A stretch of DNA of 20,116 nucleotides from CAZDBS01 sp964503775 (GCA_964503775.1 CAZDBS010000012.1:1-20116); one strand, 5' to 3'. Numbered from the stretch's first letter, positions 6,327 through 15,288 are shown. The notes: a model not told the origin generated them from the sequence alone. A program made the numbers and translations.

Positions 6327-7877
6327 ATGCCGATCTTTATAAATAGGCTGAATATTCAAAACTACCGATGCTTTGTAAATGAGTCTATTGGACTTAACGC
6401 GCCAAACGGAGAAATAGGTAGTGGTTTAAACATCTTAATTGGTGAAAACGGCAACGGGAAAACAACTGTGCTAGAAGCAGTCAACTACCTGACATTAAAC
6501 AGTTTTTCTGCCGAAAATAAGATTAGTATTAACGACTTCACGGATTATAAAAAAGAAATTGTTGTCGATGCCGAAACAGATGAATTTAGTTGTGGGTCAT
6601 CCATCGAATTCTATAGCACCTACTCCTTTACATCAAGGGGGGTTAAATTTATCGCTAAAAGTCGCGACACAAAAGAACGCGGCAAACTACTTTCATCGCC
6701 CTTTGACACTAGAAATCAATTTCTGATCACTAAAGACCAGTACCAAAAGGAAGATGGAAGCACTCCAACTAATAAAGACGGATCAATAAGAAACATAGAT
6801 GGTCGCGACAAAATATTTGGCAACGCACGTATAAATGATAATGAAGAACTTAATATATTCTTCTTTGATAAAAACCGAACAAGACAAATAACGACAGGTA
6901 ATTACAAGACTACTTTTGAAAAAATTTGCGATGATTTGAATTGGAATTTTGTCAAAAACTTGAACGAGGACAACAGCCAGAAGCTGTTGGAAAATATTGT
7001 TGGCGAGTACTTTAGTAAAGTTCACGAAATAACTTCAAAAGGAGTTGGCAAAAAAACGACCAAAGAGCTGAAGGATTTCTTCGGCCAGAAAGACTTTGAA
7101 GCAATAAAGATCGAGGTAATGAACTTGCTCCACCCATTTACAAACTCATTCTTTGCACTTCGAAAAGATAAGGAGTTATCACAAGTGAATGTGAGAGATC
7201 TGGGCTCGGGCATTGAAATCATATTAACACTGCTGATCTTGAAAAACATTGCCGGTGCATCCAAGGGTAGCATAATCTATTTAATAGACGAGCCGGAGCT
7301 GCATCTTCATCCCAAAGCGCAAGAAAAGTTGCTTGGGTTACTACTTGAAGAATCAAAGGATAAACAAATCATAGTATCTACGCATTCACCATACCTGTTC
7401 CGTGGGGCAATTTCAAAAAACGCAAAACTACTTTTGTTTACACGAGACAAGAATAACAAAATAGTTATTAATGATGCGCGAGATAGGGGCTGGGGGCTTT
7501 TCCCTGCTTGGAGTCCATCATGGGGAGAAGTTAATTTCTTTGCTTATGATATGCCGACAGTTGAGTTTCACGATGAGCTGTACGGTTTTCTGCACGAAAA
7601 CTACACGAGTAAAGCCACTGATCAAAATGATGCTGACGAAAGAAGTAAACAAACAAAATTCGAGGATGAGTACCTACAGACCAAGCTATCTCCTTCAAAA
7701 AAATGGACTCCGGAGTTCGGTGGGATTGCCAAGACAGAGAAAGATGTAACACTACCGACTTTTATACGTAATAAAATACACCATCCTGAGAACAAAACTA
7801 TGCAGACAAATAACTACACAGATAACGAGTTGAAGCAATCCATTCAGGAACTAATCATAATAGTTAAAAATCCTTAG
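6327..7877 (+). CDS. ABC/RecF/OLD-like ATPase with C-terminal RNxxxH motif, 516 aa
   Basis: The N-terminus has the RecF/SMC-like start in which I-x-N-Y-R-C-F (10-16) precedes Walker A, GENGNGKTT (39-47). The ABC signature is LGSGIE (292-297). Walker B is the hydrophobic strand ending in D321-E322 within DEPELHLHP, and the switch His is H353 in STHSP. Residues 130-285 form the helical or coiled insertion. The last 115 residues lack a TOPRIM nuclease domain, so it is not a classical OLD nuclease. They instead carry R481-N-K-I-H485-H486-P-E-N, which fits the R-N-x3-H signature of HEPN ribonucleases. ATPase-HEPN fusions such as PrrC and RloC guard restriction-modification systems, so an RNase effector role is a fair but untested inference. 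A Septu-like ATPase acting with the preceding HNH protein is an alternative. Confidence 0.85.
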   Translation: MPIFINRLNIQNYRCFVNESIGLNAPNGEIGSGLNILIGENGNGKTTVLEAVNYLTLNSFSAENKISINDFTDYKKEIVVDAETDEFSCGSSIEFYSTYSFTSRGVKFIAKSRDTKERGKLLSSPFDTRNQFLITKDQYQKEDGSTPTNKDGSIRNIDGRDKIFGNARINDNEELNIFFFDKNRTRQITTGNYKTTFEKICDDLNWNFVKNLNEDNSQKLLENIVGEYFSKVHEITSKGVGKKTTKELKDFFGQKDFEAIKIEVMNLLHPFTNSFFALRKDKELSQVNVRDLGSGIEIILTLLILKNIAGASKGSIIYLIDEPELHLHPKAQEKLLGLLLEESKDKQIIVSTHSPYLFRGAISKNAKLLLFTRDKNNKIVINDARDRGWGLFPAWSPSWGEVNFFAYDMPTVEFHDELYGFLHENYTSKATDQNDADERSKQTKFEDEYLQTKLSPSKKWTPEFGGIAKTEKDVTLPTFIRNKIHHPENKTMQTNNYTDNELKQSIQELIIIVKNP

Positions 7878-8024
7878 TTACGTGCAGTCGGACAAAGGGA
7901 TGGGGCGCTGGGGAAAAGGAATATTTTTACCCCTACTCACTGCGCTGAATACACGGCGGCTGAGAGAACTACTGATGACCATTTTTACTTCATTGATACA
8001 TTAATTGAAGGAGTGTAGTAGACC

Positions 8025-8441
8025 TCAGTTAGATAGTGGAAAACTCTGGATAAAGTTCAGCAGCTGATTAGGGTTCTTCACTAGATCAACCTCGATGAAA
8101 TTGTCGAGTGTATCGTGCTTGATCAAATCTTCCTTCTCTGCATGAAAGAGATCGTCATCGAACCACAGAAAGGGTGTCCTGAAGTCTATGCCTGTTGTCT
8201 TGGATGTTTGCCACGTCGTGGGCTTGATCTGGCTCATCAGCTCTCTAACGTCTGATTCAAACAAATGTCCAACATGTGAGATAGGGACGCTAGCGTCGCC
8301 GTTGCAATGTGTTGTAAGCCAATACGTAGATTCTGGATATTTATCCAGGACATATCTCAGGAACTCATTGGCATAGTTCGCCGGATTCAAATCATTTGCC
8401 AGTAGTACCCCGTCGATATCTAGATATATGTTTGTCGCCAT
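8025..8441 (-). CDS. HAD-like phosphatase, 138 aa
   Basis: The N-terminal motif L-D-I-D-G-V-L (residues 7-13) is the HAD-superfamily motif I, with D8 as the nucleophile and D10 as the acid/base. Motif II is probably the Thr in W-L-T-T-H. Motif IV is the Asp triplet in F-L-W-F-D-D-D near residue 95. The lysine of motif III is not clear, so catalytic competence is uncertain. It is a minimal, cap-less HAD protein, and small proteins of this kind are often nucleotide or sugar-phosphate phosphatases. The ATG at 8441 is chosen for its position before motif I. A GTG at 8450 is the alternative and begins one base after the stop of the fusion enzyme upstream, so the two are probably co-transcribed and coupled. 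Confidence 0.75.
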   Translation of the reverse strand: MATNIYLDIDGVLLANDLNPANYANEFLRYVLDKYPESTYWLTTHCNGDASVPISHVGHLFESDVRELMSQIKPTTWQTSKTTGIDFRTPFLWFDDDLFHAEKEDLIKHDTLDNFIEVDLVKNPNQLLNFIQSFPLSN

Positions 8442-8451
8442 AGTATTCACT

Positions 8452-10128
<1,677 letters not shown>

Positions 10129-10138
10129 GCTTGTACCC

Positions 10139-10144
10139 AGTATA
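10139..10144 (-). promoter_or_regulatory. -10 box of the D-LDH/PGM fusion gene
   Basis: TATACT reads on the minus strand, ten bases before the ATG, so the leader is at most about three bases. It shares a 65 bp gap with the enolase promoter. Confidence 0.5.
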
Positions 10145-10181
10145 CAAAAGCTTCGAGGATGAAGCTATCTGTAAATCCGTG

Positions 10182-10187
10182 TATGAT
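10182..10187 (+). promoter_or_regulatory. -10 box of enolase (leaderless)
   Basis: TATGAT lies six bases before the enolase ATG at 10194, with no Shine-Dalgarno site between. No convincing -35 is visible. Confidence 0.5.
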
Positions 10188-10193
10188 AAACAT

Positions 10194-11474
10194 ATGCGTT
10201 TACAGAACCTCAAAGCGAGGCAAATACTCGATTCGCGTGGCAACCCGACAATCGAAGTCGACGCCCTGCTCGAAGATGGCAGTACCGGCCGGGCCGCAGT
10301 GCCAAGCGGGGCCTCGACAGGGGAGCGAGAGGCCATCGAACTTCGAGATGGTGATAAGCCATATGGTGGTCAGGGCGTCCTAAAAGCCGTGAATTACGTC
10401 GAAGACGAGATACTCGGCGTCCTCAAATATCTCGACTGCAACGACCAGGCCGAGATTGACAAAGCCATGTGTGATCTCGACGGCACACCGAACAAATTTC
10501 GTCTGGGAGCCAACGCTATCCTGGCTGTTTCACTAGCCATCGCCAAAGCCGTCGCTACGTCCAAGCGCGTCCCGCTCTATCGCTACATCAATGTCCTGGC
10601 CGGTATGCCGGATATGCGACTGCCGCTTCCGATGATGAATCTCATCAACGGTGGGGCCCATGCCGCTGGTTCAACCGACATCCAGGAATTTATGATAGTA
10701 CCGGTCGGGGCCAAAGATTTTCCCACAGCTCTACAGATGGGGAGTGAGATTTTCCACGCGCTGGGTAAATTACTAAAAGACAAAGGCTATGCGACAACGG
10801 TAGGAGATGAGGGTGGTTATGCACCAGCTGTCGGTGGCAATACCGAGGCTCTGGATCTGCTCATGTCAGCAATCGCCCTAGCCGGATACGAGCCAGGCAA
10901 GGACATCAAACTCGCCCTCGACGTCGCCGCCAGCGAACTACATGAGGACGGATCGTACAACCTCCGTGTCGAAAACCGAACACTCGATACTGATGGGATG
11001 ATCAATTGGTATCACGATCGAGCTCAGCGCTATCCACTCGTCTCCATCGAGGATGGACTAGACCAAGACGACTGGACAGGATGGACCAAGATGACCGAGG
11101 GGCTAGCCGGCAGTAATCTCACGTTGGTTGGTGATGATCTACTCGTCACCCAAGTGCAGTATCTAGAACGGGCTATCAAAGAGCATGCTGGTAACGCTAT
11201 CCTCGTCAAACTTAACCAAGTAGGGACATTGACTGAGACCATAGCAGCTACCAAGATGGCCATGGAACATGGTTGGCGTGCCATTATATCGCACCGTTCA
11301 GGCGAAACCGAGGACACCAGCATCGCCCACCTAGCCGTAGGACTGGGAACCGGACTCATCAAGACCGGTTCGTTATCGCGCAGTGAGCGAATAGCCAAAT
11401 ACAATGAACTACTCAGGATCAATGAAGAACTTAGCACCTCCAAATACTGGCTCGGCGGAGAGATATTCTCTTAA
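10194..11474 (+). CDS. eno: Enolase (phosphopyruvate hydratase), 426 aa
   Basis: Enolase converts 2-phosphoglycerate to phosphoenolpyruvate in glycolysis and is usually a cytoplasmic dimer or octamer. The sequence shows the SGAST loop (38-42), catalytic E206 in GDEGGY, catalytic K339 in VKLNQ and H367-R368 in SHRSGETED. The magnesium ligands are D243, E286 and D314, and K390 lies in IKTGS. All catalytic residues are present and the length is normal. The start at 10194 matches the conserved enolase N-terminus. An upstream in-frame ATG at 10098 would overlap the divergent gene and the promoter and is rejected. It follows PGM in the pathway and is divergently transcribed from the D-LDH/PGM gene. 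Confidence 0.98.
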   Translation: MRLQNLKARQILDSRGNPTIEVDALLEDGSTGRAAVPSGASTGEREAIELRDGDKPYGGQGVLKAVNYVEDEILGVLKYLDCNDQAEIDKAMCDLDGTPNKFRLGANAILAVSLAIAKAVATSKRVPLYRYINVLAGMPDMRLPLPMMNLINGGAHAAGSTDIQEFMIVPVGAKDFPTALQMGSEIFHALGKLLKDKGYATTVGDEGGYAPAVGGNTEALDLLMSAIALAGYEPGKDIKLALDVAASELHEDGSYNLRVENRTLDTDGMINWYHDRAQRYPLVSIEDGLDQDDWTGWTKMTEGLAGSNLTLVGDDLLVTQVQYLERAIKEHAGNAILVKLNQVGTLTETIAATKMAMEHGWRAIISHRSGETEDTSIAHLAVGLGTGLIKTGSLSRSERIAKYNELLRINEELSTSKYWLGGEIFS

Positions 11475-11554
11475 AACAGTCAATACACGAAGTTGGTGGT
11501 TATCTTGTGTGAATAATTATAATGAATAAGTTTAAGAATCGAGTGGTACTGCGG

Positions 11555-11602
11555 GGCGGACGGAGAAGGGAAGGTAGAACCTTCACCGATTCTCCGTCCG
11601 CC
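11555..11602 (-). terminator. GC-rich 3' stem-loop after pyrF
   Basis: A perfect 13 bp stem, GGCGGACGGAGAA (11555-11567) with TTCTCCGTCCGCC (11590-11602), encloses a second hairpin, GAAGGT-AGA-ACCTTC (11570-11584). It starts 15 bases after the pyrF stop, and enolase ends on the other side. There is no U-tract, so it may be a transcript-stabilising 3' end rather than a simple intrinsic terminator. Confidence 0.55.
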
Positions 11603-11616
11603 GTCGCGTTGATCGC

Positions 11617-12564
11617 CTAGGTGTTCAGCAGCTCCGCGATGGCTCGGTTGAGCTCGATGATGCGCTCGCGGGTAGCCTGGGCGAAGTCCGGACCGGACGA
11701 CGCATAGAGCTCGCTACTTCCAGCGTTGATCAGGAAACCCCGACCGAACTGGTTTTTCCCACGCTGGACAGCTGGCCCAAGCTTCCCGCCTTGGACACCC
11801 ACTCCAGGGAGTAGGGCCAAAATGTCTGGCAGGATTGACCGAACTTCACCAACTTCGTCAGGAGCCGTAGCACCGAGGACAACAGCCTTGGTTGCTTCGG
11901 ACTTCCAACCCCCCACGCCCAGTGCGATGGCCTGGTAAAGCGGAACACGCTCCCATTCAGGATCGAGGTGCGCGCTTCTCATCTGCTCCATCGTCAGACC
12001 AACGGTCAAGCTCTGGAACTCCTTGGCACCATCATTGGAAGTACGACAGAGGATGACCACTCCCTTGCCAGCTCGCGCCAGGAAGGGTTCGAGGGCCTCG
12101 CCTCCGAAATACGGGTTGACCGTCACGCCATCGGCGCGAAGGATGTCGAAGATGAAGCGAGCCGGCCCGACGTTGGTCTTGCCAATGTCAGCACGCTTGG
12201 CGTCGACGAGTACGACGACGTCGGGGGCGACACGCATGATGTGTCGGATGAGCAGCCGCAGCAGCTCGTAGCCATAATGACCGGCCGCCTCGAAGAAAGC
12301 GGTATTAGGCTTGTATGCGGCCACGAGGTCGTGGGTAGCGTCGACGATCGAGACGCAGAAGTTGTAGTAGGCGATGGCCTCTTCGATGAGTTCGACATCG
12401 TTTCCCTCGAAACGTCCGATGACGCTCAGCGGGATCCGGTCGTACACAGGGTCGAGCCCCATGCAGACGAAGTGGCCGAGGTCGAACTGCGCGTCGAGCA
12501 GTTCGCCAAAGTTACGTTCTTTCAGTAAGGTGTTCACATTTCTCCAGTTGCCTAGATTCTTCAT
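11617..12564 (-). CDS. pyrF: Orotidine-5'-phosphate decarboxylase, type 2, 315 aa
   Basis: This enzyme decarboxylates OMP to UMP, the last step of de novo UMP synthesis. The catalytic DAKRADIGKT block (121-130) supplies D121, K123 and D126. G-L-D-P (37-40) and K85 in Y-K-P-N are substrate contacts. The phosphate-binding loop is PGVGVQGG (253-260), with R275 in GRGFLINAGSS. The long form (over 300 residues, with a large insertion) matches the PyrF type found in actinobacteria and others. The ATG at 12564 is kept, but GTG at 12537, preceded by GGAG, is a plausible alternative because the first nine residues are not conserved in the family. The gene is more GC-rich than the island. It probably follows the 12658-13188 gene in one transcript. 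Confidence 0.93.
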   Translation of the reverse strand: MKNLGNWRNVNTLLKERNFGELLDAQFDLGHFVCMGLDPVYDRIPLSVIGRFEGNDVELIEEAIAYYNFCVSIVDATHDLVAAYKPNTAFFEAAGHYGYELLRLLIRHIMRVAPDVVVLVDAKRADIGKTNVGPARFIFDILRADGVTVNPYFGGEALEPFLARAGKGVVILCRTSNDGAKEFQSLTVGLTMEQMRSAHLDPEWERVPLYQAIALGVGGWKSEATKAVVLGATAPDEVGEVRSILPDILALLPGVGVQGGKLGPAVQRGKNQFGRGFLINAGSSELYASSGPDFAQATRERIIELNRAIAELLNT

Positions 12565-12657
12565 CGTCGGCTGTGATTGAGTACCATTGGCCTGGACAGG
12601 GTCGTCGGCTATGGTTTGTCGGTTGTACTACCTTGTACTACTGGTCTCTTCTCCTTC

Positions 12658-13188
12658 CTATAGATGTCCAAACTGAGATCTGACCTCTTCGTTGCTACGT
12701 CTGATCAGTGATTGCAACCTATTGGTTGCAGCGCCAAGCACAAATCGAGCATCAACACCCATAGTGGGCTGGGTGAACTGTTCAATTGCGCCACGTATTC
12801 GTGCTAAGTGCTGGACAACCAGGAGATTACCGGGCGTAATTCTTTCCCAGCGCATCTTGGTTCGCCATTCGTCCCAGAGGCCGAAGCGACACTGAGTCGT
12901 ACTCGTCACCCGCCATTCCGGATCCCAGTGTGCGATTACGTCACCAATGAACGTCGCCCACTCTTCAGGTCGCGTCGAGTGCCGAAAAGTGATTTGGCCG
13001 CGACAACGTTCTGAAGCCCGGTAGTCGAGATGTCCAAGGATTGGGCCGTCATCATCGCCGTGATAGAAAAACATCGACGCAGAGACCGCCTCTTCACCAG
13101 AGATTCGTGGCAGCTGACGGCGACTCAAATCAAGGCGCAGGATTAAACCGTACGCATTTTTCTGTACCCATTCGATGGTCATCGACAC
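12658..13188 (-). CDS. Uncharacterised protein, 176 aa
   Basis: I do not recognise this protein. The GTG at 13188 is chosen as start because GGAGGT (13196-13201) lies seven bases before it, and an extended -10 (TGTTATTAT, minus strand, 13279-13287) lies upstream. The longer reading frame would start upstream of that promoter. The protein is mixed alpha/beta with many Trp and Arg, no signal peptide and no membrane segment. Its last 60 residues look like a helical bundle. It precedes pyrF by 93 bases on the same strand. No catalytic motif stands out. Confidence 0.65.
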   Translation of the reverse strand: MSMTIEWVQKNAYGLILRLDLSRRQLPRISGEEAVSASMFFYHGDDDGPILGHLDYRASERCRGQITFRHSTRPEEWATFIGDVIAHWDPEWRVTSTTQCRFGLWDEWRTKMRWERITPGNLLVVQHLARIRGAIEQFTQPTMGVDARFVLGAATNRLQSLIRRSNEEVRSQFGHL

Positions 13189-13278
13189 ATCATTTACCTC
13201 CAGTTGCCTGGGCTTGTAAGCCGTCGGTTGTGGGGATGTAAAGGAACTGCTTTGCTTGCTCCACCTAGAGCTGAGGCG

Positions 13279-13287
13279 ATAATAACA
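13279..13287 (-). promoter_or_regulatory. Extended -10 promoter of the 12658-13188 gene
   Basis: The minus strand reads TGTTATTAT, a TGn-extended TATTAT box, giving a leader of about 85 bases. Palindrome copy 3 lies about 29 bases upstream of it. Confidence 0.5.
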
Positions 13288-13315
13288 CGACCCAGTACCG
13301 ACAGCCATAAGCAGA

Positions 13316-13348
13316 TACTTGCGTAGAGGACCGTACTCTATGCAAGTA
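13316..13348. repeat. REP-like palindrome, copy 3 (covarying variant)
   Basis: This 33 bp copy has arms beginning TACTTGCGTAGAG and ending CTCTATGCAAGTA. Relative to the other copies it has an extra T in the left arm matched by an extra A in the right arm, and an A-T pair where others have G-C. Pairing is thus kept despite sequence change, apart from one wobble and one mismatch near the centre. Confidence 0.85.
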
Positions 13349-13349
13349 C

Positions 13350-13372
13350 AAAAAAATCACCCTATGGGTGAT
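13350..13372 (-). terminator. Intrinsic terminator of the small-protein operon
   Basis: Stem ATCACCC (13356-13362) pairs with GGGTGAT (13366-13372) around a three-base loop. On the minus strand it is followed by seven T. It closes the operon coming from 14301. The stretch 13189-13526 has no gene: it holds a promoter, palindrome copy 3, this terminator and the structure at 13466-13516. Confidence 0.85.
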
Positions 13373-13465
13373 CTGTCTTTATCTTGTTGTCCTTAAACGA
13401 TTAATTATCATCAAATAACGAGTAACTGGTTGTCATGAGTAGAGTGAGTGTGAGGGGCGCCTGAG

Positions 13466-13516
13466 GGCGGGGATGGAGCTTGTAGGCTCGAAGGACACGT
13501 TGTCCTCATCCCCGCC
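13466..13516 (-). other. GC-rich three-way-junction-like 3' structure
   Basis: The outer stem GGCGGGGATG (13466-13475) with CATCCCCGCC (13507-13516) is perfect. It encloses two hairpins, GAGC-TTGTAG-GCTC (13476-13489) and GGACA-CGT-TGTCC (13493-13505). It lies ten bases after the stop of the last gene of the operon and well before the U-tract terminator. On the transcribed strand one loop reads CCTACAAG, as in the structure after the GNAT genes. Confidence 0.6.
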
Positions 13517-13526
13517 GTGGCGATCC

Positions 13527-13721
13527 TCAGCCCGTCGGGCTGATCTCTGCGGGTAGGCACGGGATCATGTACAGATCCGCGTCTCTGCAGAAGAGGATGC
13601 GCGGTTCACCGTTGTGGCTGTACACTTCGGCGACCTTCCCTTGTTGCGTCTTGCCGTGACGACTCAGGATGACCTTGTCGTCTACCCGGAAAGGGTGTGT
13701 GACGTCGACAGTGTCGCTCAT
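13527..13721 (-). CDS. Small beta-rich (SH3/KOW-like) protein, 64 aa
   Basis: This short protein has a pattern of beta-strands: F-R-V-D-D-K-V-I-L near residue 11, then a Gly-Lys-containing strand (G-K-V-A-E-V-Y, about 28-34) and I-L-F-C-R. This resembles KOW or SH3-barrel modules that bind RNA or protein. The match is by pattern only. The start has GAGGAG five bases upstream. It is the last gene of a three-gene minus-strand operon, 20 bases after its neighbour. The codon choice is rich in C and G at third positions. Confidence 0.65.
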   Translation of the reverse strand: MSDTVDVTHPFRVDDKVILSRHGKTQQGKVAEVYSHNGEPRILFCRDADLYMIPCLPAEISPTG

Positions 13722-13741
13722 GATCTCTCCTCGATGTCGGG

Positions 13742-13996
13742 TCAGCGGGCCTTGGCCAGCTGCTTCTTTTGGATCAGACGTCCGCCACCGTGATTGGGGT
13801 TGTAAGCGAACATCTCTCCATTCTTCCTGACCAGGAGTGCCGAAGACCCCAACCTCCTCGAAAGGAGTATTGAAACCACCTTGACGACTTCTCTCGATCG
13901 CTTGTGACCGTTCCCGTTCACCTTGTTCGATGTTGGGATCCAGTAGTACTCACGACCGAAGATCAGCCTCTCGACTGGAAGCGTGGAAGCGCTCAT
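13742..13996 (-). CDS. Small basic hypothetical protein, 84 aa
   Basis: The protein is basic, with a beta-rich first half (L-I-F-G-R-E-Y-Y-W-I, residues 11-20), a Gly/Asn/Lys/Arg turn and a Lys-rich C-terminal helix. Its charge suggests contact with nucleic acid, but no known domain is seen. The ATG at 13996 overlaps the TGA of the upstream gene by one base (TGATG), so translation is coupled. A GTG at 13999 is an alternative start. It is the middle gene of the operon. Confidence 0.65.
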   Translation of the reverse strand: MSASTLPVERLIFGREYYWIPTSNKVNGNGHKRSREVVKVVSILLSRRLGSSALLVRKNGEMFAYNPNHGGGRLIQKKQLAKAR

Positions 13997-14301
13997 CACG
14001 CCGCCTTGTTCCGTGTACGCGTAGCAACCATCCGTCGGACGGTGTCACGCATCTTGTTGATGTCGAACTTGAGGTCTTCTGCAAAGTCCTCGGCGAAGTA
14101 CGTGGGGTTCTCGCAATCCTTGGGGACAGCGATCACACCGATGACGTACGTTCCGTCCGAATAATTGACAGACTGAACCTCCTCAACTCCCGCGCGCCGG
14201 AAGCACTTCGCGATGACCTGCGACCTAATGATGGTCGACGGCCCAGCGGAAAGGAACACGAGGTTCCCCTCGACTTCCCAGCGCACATTCATGTAACTCA
14301 T
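13996..14301 (-). CDS. Hypothetical protein, 101 aa
   Basis: The ATG at 14301 is chosen because GAGAGGA lies five to six bases upstream. The longer frame, to 14340, would run into the inverted repeat at 14337-14350. The protein starts with beta-strands (residues 4-20), then alternates helix and strand, with an acidic middle (F-A-E-D-F-A-E-D) and a basic C-terminal helix. I do not recognise a family. It is the first gene of the operon 14301-13527. Its promoter should lie in or beside the nested inverted repeat upstream. Confidence 0.65.
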   Translation of the reverse strand: MSYMNVRWEVEGNLVFLSAGPSTIIRSQVIAKCFRRAGVEEVQSVNYSDGTYVIGVIAVPKDCENPTYFAEDFAEDLKFDINKMRDTVRRMVATRTRNKAA

Positions 14302-14336
14302 TATTATCCTCTCAGTAAACAGCCTGCGGCTGGGTT

Positions 14337-14452
14337 GCACTATGCTACCTGGCTACGCTTATAAAAATATTGCGTGGTACTGCGTAGGGGACGGTCCTCT
14401 ACGCATGTAAAATGCATGATCAGTTAATAAGCGCAAGAAGGTAGCATAGTGC
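14337..14452. repeat. 116 bp nested inverted repeat enclosing palindrome copy 4
   Basis: Perfect 14 bp terminal inverted repeats, GCACTATGCTACCT (14337-14350) and AGGTAGCATAGTGC (14439-14452), bracket a second inverted pair, CGCTTAT (14356-14362) and ATAAGCG (14427-14433). The REP-like palindrome sits at the centre. No clear target-site duplication flanks it. It lies between divergent genes, in a gene-free stretch (14302-14661) that otherwise holds only the promoter of the 14662 gene. Confidence 0.75.
14378..14409. repeat. REP-like palindrome, copy 4
   Basis: The left arm is TACTGCGTAGGGGAC and the right arm GTCCTCTACGCATGTA, with one inserted T near the right end. The G-T position is a wobble on the plus strand. 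It lies in the middle of the 116 bp nested inverted repeat. Confidence 0.88.
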
Positions 14453-14624
14453 TACTGAAGGAAAACTATTTCACTCTACTCATGTTAAAAAACGACCCTT
14501 CCCTCTAAAGAGAAAGATCACCGTATACATTAGCATGTTTGTAGCACTTTGTAAATACTCTAGAGCTCATTTTTCTACTCAAAACGTCGACCATATTACA
14601 CCACTACCATTTTGAAATAGGGAG

Positions 14625-14630
14625 TATGAT
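14625..14630 (+). promoter_or_regulatory. -10 box of the 14662-15288 gene
   Basis: TATGAT lies 32 bases before the chosen ATG. The resulting leader contains the strong ribosome binding site GAGGAGGG (14647-14654). Confidence 0.5.
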
Positions 14631-14661
14631 ACGAGCAATATCACACGAGGAGGGTACTGCA

Positions 14662-15288
14662 ATGCCTAGGCGTGGCTTTTTGGAAACTAGAGTGGATGAG
14701 ATAGGTTGTCGAGACGATGAGTCACATGACGGCGAACCGTTGACTGATCCGGTCGAAATATTGGTACAAAATGAGCTTCGGGTAAACATGATTCGCCGTT
14801 TCATGCCAAGGACAGAGAACGCCGGTAAGAGAGAGGTCCATGTCGGATCACTCGACATAGCCGGCTCCACAGACTTAACCGATCCGCGATTGGTATCGAT
14901 CATGGCAAGTGTTGTGAGTACTGTGAAAAACTATCATCCGGAGTTTTTCAGATGTATCCCGAATCCAGATCAGCCAGTGCCTCAGTACTACATCTACTAC
15001 TCTATCCTTCATGCGCACGGCGGTGAAGAGGGTTTCGTATCGACACTCGATACGCGGGATCAGCTTCGGTTGTATGCTACCTACAAATGGAGTCTTGGTG
15101 ACAAACTAGCAATCCCAGACTATGAAAAGATGAAAGATGGATTAGGTATTCTCGGTCTCACGCCACTCAGTGATGAGGATTATGCTCGTATGCATAAGCA
15201 ACTCGGTAGATTTAGCGATGTCTTGGAGCCCGTCCTGGGAGCCTACCAAGAACAGATGTCTGAATTTCGCAATTCGACTCTCAAGTAG
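14662..15288 (+). CDS. Hypothetical protein, 208 aa
   Basis: I do not recognise this protein. The ATG at 14662 is favoured by GAGGAGGG ending seven bases before it. The in-frame ATG at 14626 overlaps the -10 box. The protein is acidic and mostly helical, with an aromatic-rich middle (Q-Y-Y-I-Y-Y-S-I, about 113-120) and a helical C-terminal third. There is no signal peptide or transmembrane helix. It stands alone, divergent from the small-protein operon and followed after 51 bases by the pilin-like gene, which has its own promoter. No enzymatic motif is evident. Confidence 0.7.
   Translation: MPRRGFLETRVDEIGCRDDESHDGEPLTDPVEILVQNELRVNMIRRFMPRTENAGKREVHVGSLDIAGSTDLTDPRLVSIMASVVSTVKNYHPEFFRCIPNPDQPVPQYYIYYSILHAHGGEEGFVSTLDTRDQLRLYATYKWSLGDKLAIPDYEKMKDGLGILGLTPLSDEDYARMHKQLGRFSDVLEPVLGAYQEQMSEFRNSTLK

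Noticed and set aside
6327..7877. Classical OLD nuclease (Gabija-type)
   Set aside because: No TOPRIM motifs (E...DxD) are visible after the ATPase domain.
7910..7933. Terminator after the ATPase gene (GGGGAAAA with TTTTACCCC)
   Set aside because: The stem needs a bulge and there is no T-run after it on either strand, so it is too weak to call; nothing else was seen in 7878-8024.
13189..13308. Longer start for the 12658-13188 protein at 13308
   Set aside because: That ATG lies upstream of the extended -10 at 13279-13287, while GTG at 13188 has a well-spaced GGAGGT.
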